A DNA stretch of 64,000 nucleotides from Conoideocrella luteorostrata (GCA_032433595.1 JASWJB010000093.1:1-64000), one strand, 5' to 3'; positions 11,804 to 25,163 are shown, counted from the first letter of the stretch. A program made the numbers and translations. Notes: generated from the sequence alone by a model not told the origin.

Positions 11804-13998
11804 ATGATGGCTCCTCGAAATGAGTTCAGCACGGAACAGGTCCGGAATAAAGCCCGCAAGGACCTTCTTTATCTGCTTGAGGGAGTAAGTGGTGGCGCCT
11901 CGCTTTTGACCACGAGCTTTCCGTTTCGTCCGCCCGGTCGCTAATTCCATCAGGTTCGCGGGAAGAAGAACCTCGTCTTTGATAAGAGCTTGGTTGGTTC
12001 CATCGGCACAATCGTCAAGGTTAATACATTACAAGAATTCGGAGTCGACAAATTCTTTGTGTTGGAAAACGACAATGTGGATACAAGTCAGCATAATGTG
12101 ATATTCATCGCGCGAGGGGAGTGTGGTCGCCTTGCCGAAACAATAGCCAGTACGTTCACGTTTCCATGATTTCTCCGTCATGTCGCCTTTAGTAGATGGC
12201 CTTGATTTAACTTTACCTCTTTACAAATGTAGACCAAATCAAACGAGTACGACGCCAGAGTCAGATAACTCATGAGTTCCACGTCTTTTGGGTCCCCCGC
12301 CGGACTCTTGTATCAGATCAGCTACTGGAAGAAGCAGGCGTTTTGGGTGATGTGAACATCTCGGAACTTCCGCTATTTTTTTTCCCTTTGGAGAAGGATG
12401 TCCTTTCCTTGGAGCTGGATGAATCATTCAAAGATTTATACTTGTCGAAAGATGTTACGCCTACCTATCTTCTCGCCAGAGCCTTAATGGAAGTTCAACA
12501 AAATCATGGCCTATTTCCTCGGATTGTCGGCAAGGGCGATAATGCTAAAAGAGTTTCTGATCTTTTAATTCGTATGAGACAAGAACATCTTGCCGGCGAA
12601 GATGTACGCGACTCGAATAAAGCCGGCTTGACGCCGAGCACCACCAACGAAAGCGTCATCATCATAGATCGCGAAGTAGATTTCGTTACTCCACTTTTGA
12701 CACAGTTGACCTATGAAGGTCTTATTGATGAAGTGTTTGAAATACAGAACAATCAAACAAAGGTTGACACAACAATTGTTGGGGCTCCAGTACGATCAGG
12801 CGCTGCTGCGACAACACAAGGCCGAAAAGAAACCGTTCTGCTCGATGCTAGTGATAGGCTCTTCGATCAGCTACGAGACGCGAATTTTGCCATTGTTGGC
12901 GGTATGCTCAACAAAGTGGCTCGACGGTTACAGCAAGTTCAAACCGACTATGAAAGCAAACACAGGACAAAGACCTTGGCGGAGCTCAAAGAGTTCGTAG
13001 GCCAATTGCCTGGATACCAACAAGAGCATCGGAGCGCGAGAATTCACACCGGCCTGGCCGAAGAAATTATAAAACACACCAGAACCGACCAGTTCAAAGG
13101 TCTGTTAGAGGTGCAGCAGAATCTTGCTGCTGGGGCAGATCCGTCATCTCAATTCGATGGCATTGAGGAGCTAATTGCTCGCGACGCGCCACTGAAGGAA
13201 ACATTGAGGCTCTTATGTATCTACTCATGCATATCTGGGGGAATTAAGCCAAAGGAGTTTGACCAGTTTCGGAAACTTATCTTACACGGCTACGGCTATC
13301 AGCACCTTCTAACGCTTCACAACTTGGAAAAGCTGCAGCTCTTCTTATCACGATCATCTCCACTCGCTGGCATGATTCCAATGTCTGGCGGCAACACGAA
13401 TAACACGGGTACCAAGACCAACTACACCTTTCTGCGCAAGCAGCTACGACTCATCGTGGATGAGGTTCAAGAAGACAACCCAAACGATATTGCGTACGTC
13501 TATAGCGGATACGCACCACTTTCAATCCGATTGATACAGTGCGTAGTTCAAAAACAATACCTGATGTCAGTTTCGAAAGGAGGAAGTGCCTCAAACATAG
13601 GCGTAACGCCAGCTGCGGCAGCGACTCAAGGCTGGCATGGGTTTGACGAAGCCGTCAAACATGTTCGTGGCCAAACGTTTTATGAGTTGCAGAAAGGAGA
13701 AGATAAAGCGGTTAAGGCAAGAGCTCTACTTTCAGGAAGCGACGCCAAGCAAACCGTGTTCGTTGTTTTCGTTGGTGGTATAACATTTACCGAGATTGCG
13801 GCCCTTCGATTCATTGCCAAGCAGGAAGAAGGTAAGTTGACTCCCCAATGGACAATAGCTTAACCCACTGACGCAGTAGCAGAACATCGAAATTTTATTA
13901 TTTGTACGACATCTATTATTAGCGGCAACAGAATGATGGATGCTGCAATTGAGACTGGTTCCTACGCAAAGGAGCCTGAGCACAGCGAACAGAGTTGA
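11804..13998 (+). CDS. VPS33: Vacuolar sorting protein VPS33 (Sec1/Munc18 family)
   Basis: Four exons: 11804-11884, 11954-12149, 12233-13831 and 13877-13998, giving 665 residues, close to the ~690 of yeast Vps33. The protein follows the Sec1/Munc18 fold throughout: an N-terminal helix (VRNKARKDLLYLLEG), then GKKNLVFDKSLVGSIG, HEFHVFWVPRRT, the VIIIDREVDFVTPLLTQLTYEG block and a C-terminal GGITFTEIAALRFIAKQ...ICTTSIISGN segment. Vps33 is the SM-protein subunit of the HOPS and CORVET tethering complexes and templates SNARE assembly at vacuole and endosome membranes. The last intron ends in a tandem CAGTAG, so the final exon can begin at 13877 or 13880 with one residue difference. Two adjacent ATGs (11804, 11807) are possible starts. 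Confidence 0.93.
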
Positions 13999-14738
13999 AA
14001 ATTGACAACATAATTGTACGATGCTTTACCGAGCACGATGTCGATTGATGAGACGCAATACGACTTAGAGACAAGATCAATCATAACATAATTTGTAATC
14101 GCAATTCGCGATGCACAAGTTGATCTCTCTGGTTGTTATCGATGCTCCTTGAAGCGGCGAGTCCGAAAAGTTTCGATTAGTAGACGTCGTTCAGAAGTGC
14201 CACTTCGAGACTGGCGTCTGCGTGATCCATAATTTCCTGCGCCGCCATTCGAGGGAGGCGGTAAGCACGTGACTATCAACCTTGCGATGTTTCCGGGGGG
14301 TGTTCATTGAGGGGCGAGATGCGCCGATGGCTTCAATTCCTTCATTTGAGCCTTCCCTTTATTAGTTCCATGTCGTCCAATCATACTCGGTTGAGAAATA
14401 ATCCTTTCAATCCAATTTAAACCAATCCTTTTCAATCCGCCCGGCCTCATTTAATGGTTTAACACTGCTCATGTTTTGCAGTACGGCCCTATTAGTTAGT
14501 GACTTCCTTGCGCTTACAACCTGGTAAGCCTGGGCTATGTGCTAATAGTATCACACAGACATCTTGATGGCGCCATACAACTAGTATCTCACTGTTACGC
14601 CCAGCCCTGAGCGCTGCTGTATGTAGCTACAATTGCGAAACTATTCCGCGGTCGACTGTCGCCTTCATAAGATTATGTATGTGTGTCTCATGGCTATGTA
14701 AATGTCCCAATTGGTTCACGGCTTAATTAAATTCTGCC
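13999..14738. other. Intergenic region upstream of LSD1-like gene
   Basis: About 740 nt between tandem plus-strand genes, with no open stretch of interest. A TTTCAATCC/TTTAACC phrase recurs near 14403-14465. It presumably contains the demethylase promoter; I see no distinct TATA box. Confidence 0.45.
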
Positions 14739-17700
14739 ATGGACATATCTATCGAAAGTGGCTCAAGTGTCGGGCAGGAGCTTATGAGCGATCTCCTCGC
14801 CAACAGCGGTGGCCCACGCCCATATGCATACCTCGATTCGCAACCTACATCTCATTCAATATCTGACTTGTCGACATATAAAAGGTCCCATGGCCGCTTC
14901 AAGCGACCATTAGATGAACATTCCGAAGACATGATACAAGATGCTACAGACCAATTGCGTAGCCTCGACAGTATCGAAGTTGCCGACGATGACTATGACG
15001 AGACGCAATCTTCGTCAATAACTAGCAGCTACGGGTAAGAATTTAGTCATTAATCCTGATCTTGCTTGCTCTTTTATCATAACCTTCTAACGTGAACAAA
15101 TAGAGCACGGCAAGAGACTCATTATAATAATACGCAAGCCGTCGATAGCCAAGGTGCCGTCGCCTCCTTGGGTTCCTCTGTTTCTGCTTTCACTGAGCCG
15201 TCTGAAGATTCGTCACGATCTGTAGTCTCTAGCAAAGCTACAACCCCCTTGGACTTTGACTATATCAAGCTTCAGCGTTTTGACAAAGCGAATCCACGAC
15301 CTACCCAGAAGCCATACTTCCGCAGCTACGAACGACTTAATTTCACCGTGCGACCAAAATCCTCAATACCTACCGATATTCCAGCTCACCAATACGCAGT
15401 TGAATGTCTGAGCGCCTCTGAGTCCTCCCGATTGAATCCATACGCTTTACATCCCGAAGAGTATCATCTCCTTCGACATCATATTTCTCACACACAAGTT
15501 ACAACGTATCTAAATATTCGTAATGGCATCTTACGAATCTGGCTCCAGAAACCATGGATCAGTGTAACGAGGCAAAAAGCGGTTGGTTGTGCAAATGCAA
15601 GATGGTTTGATGCTGCCAATGTCTGCTATGACTGGCTCGTTCGGAGAGGATATATCAACTATGGTTGTGTTCATCTTCCTGAAACGTGTGCGACAAAGAG
15701 TGGCCCAGAAGATGGTAGACGGCAGAGAATCGTTGCCGTCATAGGTGCTGGCATATCCGGTTTAGCTTGTGCGAGGCAACTGGAGGGTCTTTTTCATCAA
15801 TATGCCGACAGATTTGTGGAGATGGGTGAGAATGCGCCAAAGGTGGTCCTGGTAGAAGGACGAGGTCGTGTTGGTGGCAGAGTGTATTCTCGAGAATTCA
15901 AAACTAAGCCCGATAACGACCGACAACCTGTATTTGAAGGCAAAAGATACACGGCTGAGATGGGTGGCATGATCATCACTGGTTTTGACCGAGGAAACCC
16001 CATCAATGTTCTAGTTCGAGGACAACTTGGCTTACCATACCATCCTTTAACAGCAGATACAACGATTTATGATAGCAACGGCAAACCTGTAGATCCAGTT
16101 CGCGACGAATTGGTGGAAAAGCTTTACAACGATAGCTTGGACCGTGTAAGCGAGTATAAGTACAAGCCACAGCCTTCCAAATTGATTGAAGGGAATCGTG
16201 ACCTTCTGCAAGAAGGTCGTGATAGCCCAGGAGATGGCAGCAAGACAATAATGCAGGCAGAAGAAGCAACTGCTGCACTTCCACACGCTTTGCCAGTATC
16301 AGAGCAGAATGTTCCCAAAAAAGTCAGCCTTGTTCCAGTATCTTCAGACAAGTTGACAGGACGAATTCATAATCAGCCCGGTATTGCTGCTTCCGAAAAG
16401 GTCGCGGAAAAGGCAAAGGCGATGGGCTGGGGAATTCGACTCGAAGCAGAGCAGAGCTTCGACCTGGGCTTGGAAGATGCTGTCTCTTGTAACAATCCGA
16501 CATTAGGATCTGTATTGGATCATGCAATAACTCGATACGGCGACTTGGTCGACCTATCAGCGCAGGATTATCGGCTCATCAATTGGCACATTGCCAATCT
16601 AGAGTACAGTAATGCAACAAACCTGCACAATCTTAGCCTTTCGTTATGGGATATTGATGCGGGGAACGAATGGGAAGGGCATCACACCATGGTGATTGGC
16701 GGTTACCAAAGCGTTGCCCGTGGACTTCTCCATTGTCCCAGGCCTCTCAGCTTGACTACAAAATTTGTGGTCAGAAGTATAAAGTATGACGATACAAATT
16801 TTGATGGCCCGGCTACAATCAAGTCTGAAGACGGCACTGTCGTGGAAGCAGACAACATCGTGTGCACTATCCCTCTAGGTGTCCTAAAGCAAGGCAATGT
16901 CAGCTTCGAGCCACCACTACCGACCTGGAAACTTGGGGCCATAGAGCGCTTAGGATTTGGCATATTAAACAAAGTCGTTTTGGTCTACGATGAAGTATTC
17001 TGGGACTCTAAACGACACATATTCGGGATCTTGCGAGACTCGCCAATCAAGCACAGCATATCACAAGAAGACTACGCCCTAAATCGAGGTCGTTTTTTCC
17101 AATGGTTCAACGTGACCAACACCACCGGACTTCCATGCCTCCTTGCATTAATGGCTGGAGACGCTGGCTTTGAAACCGAACGCTCCAGTAATGACAGCCT
17201 GGTCGAGGAGGCCACGCAGATTCTTCGCAGTGTCTTCGGGGGCAAAGTTCCTTATCCGGTTGAAGCTGTCGTCACTCGCTGGGGCTCTGACCAGTTTGCC
17301 AGGGGGAGTTACTCATCTACAGCTCCGGGGATGCAGCCTGACGACTATGACAGCATGGCTCGGTCGGTCGGCAATTTGGTGTTTGCTGGAGAGCACACCA
17401 TAGGTACCCATCCTGCCACTGTTCATGGCGCATATCTGTCAGGTCTTCGGGCCGCTTCGGAAGTTTTGGAGGGTATGATCGGGCCTATTGAGGTTCCCAC
17501 ACCACTCATTTTGCCCAAAGACTCTCTCCTATTACAAAAGCGGAAGGAGGCTGCCGAGGATCCTCGTCAGGCACGTTTGGAAGCCTACGAACTTGAAATC
17601 TCGGACTACATTCGAGACAAGATTGGGGATCGTCCTCTTCGCCCAAACAAAGTAACCGGCAATGCTTACCTGCTTTACAGCAAAAAACACTTTGAAGAAG

Positions 17701-18053
17701 CTCGCAAGAGATGTGAAGACAATCGCAAATCAGGGAAAGTTCGCAGTATGCCTAATGAAATTCGCATGATGACCTCGAAAATGTGGAAAGACGCTACCGC
17801 CGAACAGCGGCAGCCGTTTGAGGAGGAGGCTGCTGCGCAAAAAAATGTGTTCAATGAAGCATTACTAGAATTCACCGAACAGGCTAAGAAATGGGATGAG
17901 AAGGCTATTCCGCTCCGGGCACAGTATGAGAGGGAACATCCCAGCCTTCCCGGACCGGACGAGCTAGGAGAAGAGCAAGGCACGCCGAACAAATATCGTC
18001 GTGCCAAGCAAGTCAGTTACGCTGAAAACCGCGACACTATCATGGATATGTAA
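14739..18053 (+). CDS. Lysine-specific histone demethylase, LSD1-like (SWIRM, amine oxidase, HMG box)
   Basis: Two exons, 14739-15034 and 15104-18053, encode 1081 residues. Order: a disordered Ser-rich N-terminus (1-190), a SWIRM domain (about 195-290, with NPYALHPEEYHLLR and WLVRRGYINYG), an FAD-dependent amine oxidase domain with dinucleotide motif GAGISG at 312-317 and a C-terminal FAD segment GEHTIGTHPATVHGAYLSGL, then an HMG box (about 944-1030). Lys722 in GILNKVVL aligns with the lysine needed for oxidation in human LSD1. A linker rich in charged and Gln residues (about 410-465) interrupts the oxidase domain where animal LSD1 has its tower, but I do not see a long coiled coil. The enzyme removes mono- and dimethyl groups from histone H3 lysines in the nucleus. 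The SWIRM-oxidase-HMG order is known from fungal and fission-yeast LSD proteins. The start sits in GCCATGG. Confidence 0.94.
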
Positions 18054-18688
18054 CATTACCTGCACTCCACATATATATACGTTTCGTTATTTTTGTAGCC
18101 GGCGCCTTGGTCTTCGGGAGGGCATTTCTTGTCCTGTATGGTTTCCCCTCAGTTGTTCGGGTTCGGACTTGAATGGAGTGGCTGGTTCATCACGGTGCAT
18201 TGCATGGAGATGTTGGGTAAGGCGCGGTGCATATATGTATTCCATGGAGTAAATAATAATACAACGTTTGAAGTTAACTCTCTTATATTTGGTGCATAGA
18301 CTTGGACGAAGTCTGCCGCATGAGTCATGCAATATCAATATTGCGGCACCGCGGGGATTGTTTACCATTCAACAAATGTCCAGGGCTTTTAAGATGTACG
18401 ATTTACCGCAAGCATAGGCAAAACAACGTATTTATGTATAGATGCGGAATCGTGGACGTCCACCCATACACCAAGGTGGGGAGTACTACCGAACTCCAAT
18501 ATAGCGAGAGCAGCAACGGCGATATGTTAATACAGTACATACAACGTCCAGTAAAGTGTGGTCAACTAAGAAAGTATATTTGAGGCTTTGATACACTGCG
18601 GAAACCCACGGCGGGTAACCTCTAGCTTTGTTACAAAGGGAATATCTCGTTTCAACTCGAGGCTTCAGCTATCTCTTTCGTCCAAGAT
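18054..18688. other. Convergent intergenic region
   Basis: About 635 nt between the 3' ends of the demethylase and ATP synthase gamma genes. It contains a short perfect hairpin (GCAATATCAATATTGC, 18330-18345) beside an ATGAGTCAT word, and otherwise AT-rich probable 3'-UTR sequence. No gene seen. Confidence 0.5.
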
Positions 18689-19940
18689 TTACATGTCTGC
18701 CGAGGCAGTGGCACCAGTAATGATTTCAACCAGCTCTCCAGTAATAACGGCCTGTCGAGTACGGTTGTAGAGAATCTGGTACTTGCCGATCATTTCACCG
18801 GCGTTCTTTGAGGCATTCTAAAGCAATTTTGTTAACGTAACATATTCGGTTTAAAAAAAAAAGAGACAGATGAGATATTATCGTTTGCTGTGGATAACTT
18901 ACGTCCATAGCATTTCGTCGGGCAGAGATCTCGCAGGCGTGGCCTTCGGCAAGAGCCCAGTACAGGTTATTGGCAAGGCTGTATTCGCGGAGATTGGTCA
19001 AAGCATCCTCGTCAACCTCGAAGGAGGAGATGTTGGCTATACGCATCAAGATTAGTATGCACGATCAGCTTTCATGCCTTGAATCGACTCAGCAACGTAC
19101 GTGACTGAGAGATAGCCTCCTCGGAAAATGCCTCAAGGAAAGTAGGCTCGTAGCTCTGAGCGTTGACAAATTTGTTGTACAGAATCTTGACGTCGGTGTA
19201 CTCGGAGGAAAGCAGGACAATCTGGTCGGCGATAGCCTGGGCGTCGGCAAAGGTGGGAATGTCCCTGCCAACACCAGCGAAGGAGAGCTGGATGGCGTTG
19301 GCGTTGGTTCGCAGAAGCTGAGCCTTGGCTTTCTCGCCGAGGATGACGAGGTCAAAAGGCTCAGTGTTAGGATCGTTAGCCAAGGCGCGAATGCGTCGGC
19401 TGAGACCGGAGTGAACACCGCCGCAGAGACCCTTGTCGGAGGAGCAGACGATGATGAGGGACTTCTTCTGCTCGGCGTCGGCAGCAGTAGTCTCGGCGGC
19501 GTCGAAGACCTCATTGGCGGTTTCACCGTACTTGCGGGATTCGGTCATGGCGCGCTGCGCTCGGGTAAGCTTAGTAGAGGCAACAATTTTCATGGTGCTG
19601 GTGATTTTCTGGATGTTGCGGATGGACTTGAGACGGCCTTCGATTTCACGAAGGGTCGCGTAGGTGGCAGCTCCATTGGGGCTGGCAGCAGTAGCTCTGA
19701 AAGTAGCATCACCCAGTTAGCAAACACGATTCCTTGCGTCCAACTTTGAATAAGCGCCTCTTCGAAATGCCTAACAGCCCCGTTGCTTCGTGTTGGCCGC
19801 CGTTGTGCTGGCTTTCCATGGCCAAAAAGCATCTCCGGCTACTCGGTACAAAATCTCGGGATTATGCGTTTCTCCTATACTCACCGTGCATGAGCTGTGG
19901 CTGCGGCTCGGAGAGCCGGGCGAGCCGCCCTTGACAACAT
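18689..19940 (-). CDS. ATP3: Mitochondrial F1 ATP synthase gamma subunit
   Basis: Four exons on the minus strand: 19885-19940, 19101-19696, 18903-19036 and 18689-18817, giving 304 residues, the usual length. The first ~25 residues ([19 protein letters not shown]) form an Arg/Ala/Ser mitochondrial presequence. The mature protein starts near [31 protein letters not shown], the diagnostic gamma N-terminal helix, continues with the SDKGLCGG block and ends with [30 protein letters not shown]. Gamma is the central stalk that rotates inside the alpha3-beta3 ring and couples proton flow to ATP synthesis at the inner mitochondrial membrane. The 188-nt first intron separates the presequence from the mature part. 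All junctions are GT...AG, and the third intron position carries a CTAAT branch word. Confidence 0.96.
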
Positions 19941-20430
19941 GGTGGCAAGTGTGCGAAAACGGAAATAGCCTCTGGCCAATAGTGACCCAATTGATCGCGA
20001 TAAACGGATCAATTGACGTCGGATACAGGTGTTTCGTGGTTGAATCGGATGAGGTGAATAGCGTTCGCTGGGTTTCGTTGCATCGGCAAAATTAGCGGCT
20101 AAGATTTTTCATCACGTGACACAAGGTGGCTGCTTTGAACCTTCCGGTACGCAAGTAGGGAAGCACGATGCCGCCTCGAGTCCAGACCTTCGTCCTACAT
20201 TTATTTAGGCTTTCAGCCAAGGGCAGTTGATATTTCTCCCTCTTCTCCTTTACTGGGTGTTGAGGGGTGGCAACATTTATCACTCCCACTTTTAACTTTC
20301 CTTTTTTTTGGGCTCTCATTCACCTCCTAGCTTTCACGGACTCGCTCTTTCTTGTAGGTCGGACACTGAGGCTGTCCAGAGGCGCGATCTTTCGAACAAG
20401 CTTCCGAGCGCGAGGCCGACAGCTACAAAC
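19941..20430. promoter_or_regulatory. Shared divergent promoter of ATP3 and TOP1
   Basis: Only 490 nt separate the start codons of two divergent housekeeping genes. A palindromic CACGTG box lies at 20113-20118 (context ATCACGTGAC) and a CCAAT word at 19976-19980. In fungi CACGTG is bound by bHLH factors and CCAAT by the HAP complex, which often serves respiratory genes; use of these sites here is inference. A pyrimidine-rich stretch (about 20210-20360) precedes the topoisomerase start and is probably its initiation region. Confidence 0.5.
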
Positions 20431-23400
20431 ATGAGTTCCGACAGCTCCAGCGATGACCAGCCTCTTGCAAGGCCTAATGGACACCGTAAGTTACCCTTTG
20501 CAACTAACAGATATATTTTACAATCATTTTCTGTCTTTGCACTTGCAATCTCTCGTCCTGCCACCCGTTGTCAGACGCTATCAGGACTTGCCACTGTTGC
20601 CTCACACCTGGAAGCCAATTCGCGCAACAAAGGCTAAAATGGCTAACCAACTGTGTTCAACAGTCTCGGCAAACAAAATCTCGCGCGCCGAAGACGCCGC
20701 TCTTGATCGGTCTCAGCCCAAAAAATTAAGTGGCATGGCTGGAATAGCCGTTCATAATGGGACCGTTGACGACGACATGGACCTGGACGCTCCAAACGGT
20801 ATCAAGCGAAAGTCTCGATCATCCATCTCAAAAGTCAGCTACAAGGATGAATCAGATAGCGATGGCGAGCCTCTGGTGGGTACAGCAGAGTTTTTGTTTT
20901 TTTTATCGTCTCTCAGGAACAGTTTCGTTGGCACAGTATTAAACTAACGCCGTCACCACCAGGCCAAACGTCCCAAGTCTGCTGCCAAATTTTATGATTC
21001 GGATTCCGACGAGCCCATTAGCAAAGCTAGGGCCAAGAAAACATCGTCGTCGCGGGCGATGCCTCTCGCTGATTCGTCCGACGATGAGAAACCCTTAGGC
21101 GTCCAGCTTGCAAAGAAAAAAGCCGCAATCGAAAAGAAGGCTGCCAGTGAGGCGCAGGCCATTCAGGCCAGGGAGGCAAAATCAGCAAAGTCGACTCCCA
21201 GAAAGACCATCAAGGATGAGTCTGATGACGAGCCGCTGTCAAAATCATCGTCCAAAGCGCGTCAATCAAATGGTGCTTCTGCCAAACGCAAGTCAAATGG
21301 TGTTAAGAAAAATGAATCCGACTCCGACACGCCTATATCAAAGAAGGCTAAAGTCAAGGGCAAGGCTGTGGCACCTTCTAAAGGCAAGGCGACAGCTTCT
21401 GCCAAAGACGCCAAGAAGGAGAAGGCCAAAGCTCGAGAGGCTACTGAAGAAGAAGACGAGTTTGAGTGGTGGAATGCGCCAAAGCCCGAGGATGATACCA
21501 TCAAGTGGACAACACTGGAGCACAACGGTGTCCTTTTCGCGCCAGAATACGAGCCCCTTCCTAAGAATGTCAAACTTATTTATGACGGCAAACCAATAAC
21601 TTTAAGCAAGGAAGCTGAAGAGGTAGCCACCTTCTGGGCTTCCATGATGACTGCCGGCTCATCGCACAACCTAGATAATCCCGTGTTTCGTTCCAACTTT
21701 TTTAATGACTTTTCGGATTTCGTGAAAAAGCACGGCGCAACTGATCGGGAAGGCAACAAGATCCAGATCAAGAGTCTGGACAAGTGCGACTTTTCCAAGA
21801 TCCGCGACTACTGGGCGGCGAAGGTCGAGGCGAATAAAACCAAGAATCTGTCAAAGGAAGAGAAAGAAGCTGCCAAGGCCAAAAAGGACGCTCTTGAGGC
21901 TCCCTACTTGTATTGTACGTGGGACGGTCGAAAGCAGAAGGTAGGTAATTTCAGAGTAGAACCACCGAGTCTTTTCCGCGGTCGAGGCGAACATCCCAAG
22001 ACCGGCCGAGTCAAAACGCGAGTCTACCCCGAGCAGATTACCATCAACATTGGCAAGGACGCCAAGGTACCCGAGGCTCCAGCGGGTCACAAGTGGAAAG
22101 CCGTACAGCACGATCAAAGGGCTACTTGGCTTGCAATGTGGCAGGAGAACATCAATGGCGCCTACAAGTATGTCATGCTTGGTGCAGCTAGTGATGTGAA
22201 AGGTCAAAGTGATTTCAAGAAATTCGAAAAGGCTCGAGAGCTAAAGAAATACATTGGCAAGATCCGCAAGGACTACAAGAGAGAGTTGAAGAGCGAAATC
22301 ATGGCTGATCGTCAGAGAGCCACAGCAATGTACCTGATCGATGAACTGGCACTCAGAGCTGGAAACGAGAAGGACACAGAGAATGAAGCTGATACCGTTG
22401 GTTGCTGCTCCTTGAAGTATGAACACATCACTCTTGAACCGCCGGACAAGGTCACATTCGATTTTTTGGGTAAGGATAGTATTAGATACAACGAAACAGC
22501 TCACGTCGAACCTCAGGTTTTCAAAAACTTGAAACTGTTCAAGAAGGCGCCAAAGACTGATGGCGATGATCTCTTCGACCGTCTTACTGTGAGTATTAGG
22601 AATGTGTATCTGTTGCGTATTGTTACTCTTTTTTTTTTGGATTTGCTGACAGATCGTCCTTTTACAGACTTCTCAACTTAACAAGCACCTCACCAGCTAT
22701 ATGCAAGGCCTTACTGCCAAGGTTTTCCGTACCTACAACGCGTCATATACCATGTCAACGCTGCTGAAGGAGTTGGCCGCAGATCCTCGTTCCAAGGGTA
22801 CAATTGCTGAGAAGGTCAAGCTCTACAATGACTGTAACCGTAAAGTGGCTATTCTCTGTAACCACAAACGAACAGTAGGCGCGAGCCACGAGCAGCAAAT
22901 GCAGAAAATGAGCGATCGGGTAAGTTGATAAAGATTCGACAGTTATCAGTAACCTTAGCTGACAGGAACTTGTTAGATCAAAGGTTTACGATACCAGAAA
23001 TGGCGAAACAAAAAGATGATTCTTAGTTTGGATCCTACTCAGAAGAAGAAGAAGGGCGCCACTTGGTTTGAGCTTGATGATGATATTGACATGGACTGGA
23101 TTAAGGAGCATCAGCAATTCCTTATCGAGGAGCAACGTACCAAGATAACTAAGAAGTTTGAGAAAGACAATGAAAAGCGCAAGGCCGACAAAGAGAAACC
23201 TTTCCCTGATAAGGAGCTTAAGGAGCGTCTGCAGGTTATCAAGGAGATGGAGTCCAAGTTCAAGAAAGAGAATAAGACGAACAAGGTCGATCCCGAGGGC
23301 AGAGGCGTGTCTGTCGAGAAGTGTCTCAAGGCTATCGAGAAGCTCGACGATAGAGTCAAAATCTTGGAGACCCAAGCCGACGACCGTGAGGGCAATAAGG

Positions 23401-23621
23401 AGGTGGCCTTGGGCACTTCCAAGATCGTAAGTCATGCATTTTTGAGATATGACGCCCGATATGTTAACTGACTTTCGCAGAACTATATTGACCCCCGCTT
23501 AACTGTTGTGTTCTCTAAGAAGTTTGACGTGCCGATCGAGAAGTTCTTCTCCAAGACTCTCCGAGACAAGTTTAAATGGGCTATCAAGTCGGTTGAGGAC
23601 GCGGATGACTGGGAGTTCTGA
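20431..23621 (+). CDS. TOP1: DNA topoisomerase I (type IB)
   Basis: Six exons: 20431-20485, 20664-20875, 20963-22588, 22668-22919, 22977-23426 and 23481-23621, giving 911 residues. The N-terminal ~230 residues are a charged, Ser/Asp- and Lys-rich tail with repeated DSDSDEP(I/L)-type motifs, typical of the nuclear-targeting domain. The core begins near [21 protein letters not shown] and contains the DNA-embracing [20 protein letters not shown] segment, then the catalytic block [16 protein letters not shown] and [12 protein letters not shown] charged coiled-coil linker follows, and the active-site tyrosine Y867 lies in [11 protein letters not shown] within the last exon. The enzyme nicks one strand through a 3'-phosphotyrosyl link and relaxes supercoils in replication and transcription. 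Exon 2 ends at GEPL|GTGGGT; all other donors are ordinary. Confidence 0.96.
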
Positions 23622-25163
23622 TCACGGCATTTTTTTACGCATGCAAAATATGATGGTCACGTTGAATTGTTATCAAATTTTTCTGCTTTAGTCGTAGCTT
23701 CACTTTCCTTACTTTGGGTGCAGTTTTATACATTACCCAAAAGATTTGGTCATGCATGACCGTTGGCAAAAAGAGCGGCGTAAGGTGGTGGTGGTGACTT
23801 GTACGATGGAGCGAGCATGATATGGCGAACCGGATTTGATGGCGAAATGGAGAGAGGTGGGGCTCGATTCCCAATGGAGAGCCGTGAATCACTGGGAGCT
23901 ACTGCACATATACACGTTTCTCTACGCATATCTATATATACATATATATACATATATGTGTGTATGTATGTATACTCTAGGCGAGCGGCGGAGCGTGTAT
24001 GGGATGCAACAGCTAGGAACGGCAACGAAGTCGTACCGCCAGTGGATGTGGTTCGTGGGCGGCGGTCCGTGATTTTAGAATTGCAGTTGCTTTCATGGAG
24101 TATAAAACAATTGATCGATACATGAGGGTTGCTTTGTTTTGTTTTCTTCGCTCTGCTCTGCTCTGCTTTTCTTTGCTTCGCTTTGCTTCAAACACTTATA
24201 GCTCGGGCTCTACTCTAGATAGCTGAATGCATTGCTTCGTGAACGACTTCCCCGATTGAGATCCGAGAATCTTGGGCATGCAAATAATTATCATATGTGA
24301 TTAAAGTTGTCTGCATGGTTTTTATTTTCTTTTGTAGAGGCGGAGGTCGTGCCAAGGGAGGCAAGATAACGCAAATATATCCCCCGTAGCCTCTACTCAA
24401 TAAATTAATTACATCTCGTGTTGCAACACTCTAAGGGCGAAACAAGCGCCCGCTTTATTTGATATATATATGCTTTTGTTTGTGGTGGTGGTAGGTTGGG
24501 TTGCGGCTAGTACAGCTTGGGACGTACCATCTAGATACCGGGAGAACTCCATTGCAACCCCCATGACGGCGGCCAGGGACAAGAATATTACCAGTGGACA
24601 GATAGCATAGCTACCTGAAAGTTTGTAGAGTTTTAAACCACGAGTGTAACATACAATTTTGGTACGGAGTGCTGATTTTGCTATTATCCTGACATACCCG
24701 GTAGACTAGCTGGTTATCCCAAGGTCAATGCAAGACACGGACAGACAGGGCTGAAATCGTATAGGAAAGCGCCGTCCATGATAGTTCCCAACTAACTAAC
24801 TACGGAGTAGGTACTCCTTCATACTTCGTACTTGCCAGCAGCATATAGGGTATTTATCCACCATCCCATCTTTAAGCATGAAAAGCGGATTTCTTGATCC
24901 GAGGTCCCCCCCCCCTCTCTCATCCCGTAAATAGGTCCGTCTCCTTCAAAAAATCAAATCATCAAAGGATCTCTTCTATAGCGTATTGTGTGTTTTAGCC
25001 GTTCGCCCCCCAAACAACACGCAGTACACTGCTTTCTGCCTCCATAAAGCGTTGCTCCGCTCCCCATCACCACCGCCACCACCACTATCCGTGCCTCCTC
25101 TCTCCGTAAGAACCCAGGGGGGCTTATCGAAACAGAAAATCTTGGGAACACCTAGCCGGGCGG
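23622..25163. other. Intergenic region with microsatellites
   Basis: About 1.5 kb between convergent genes. It holds a TATATACATA/TGTATG microsatellite (about 23931-23975), a CTCTG/CTTTG-type pyrimidine repeat (24134-24190), a run of ten C (24906-24915) and copies of the 9-mer family near 24663 (imperfect) and 24801 (exact). No open frame looks coding. Confidence 0.5.
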
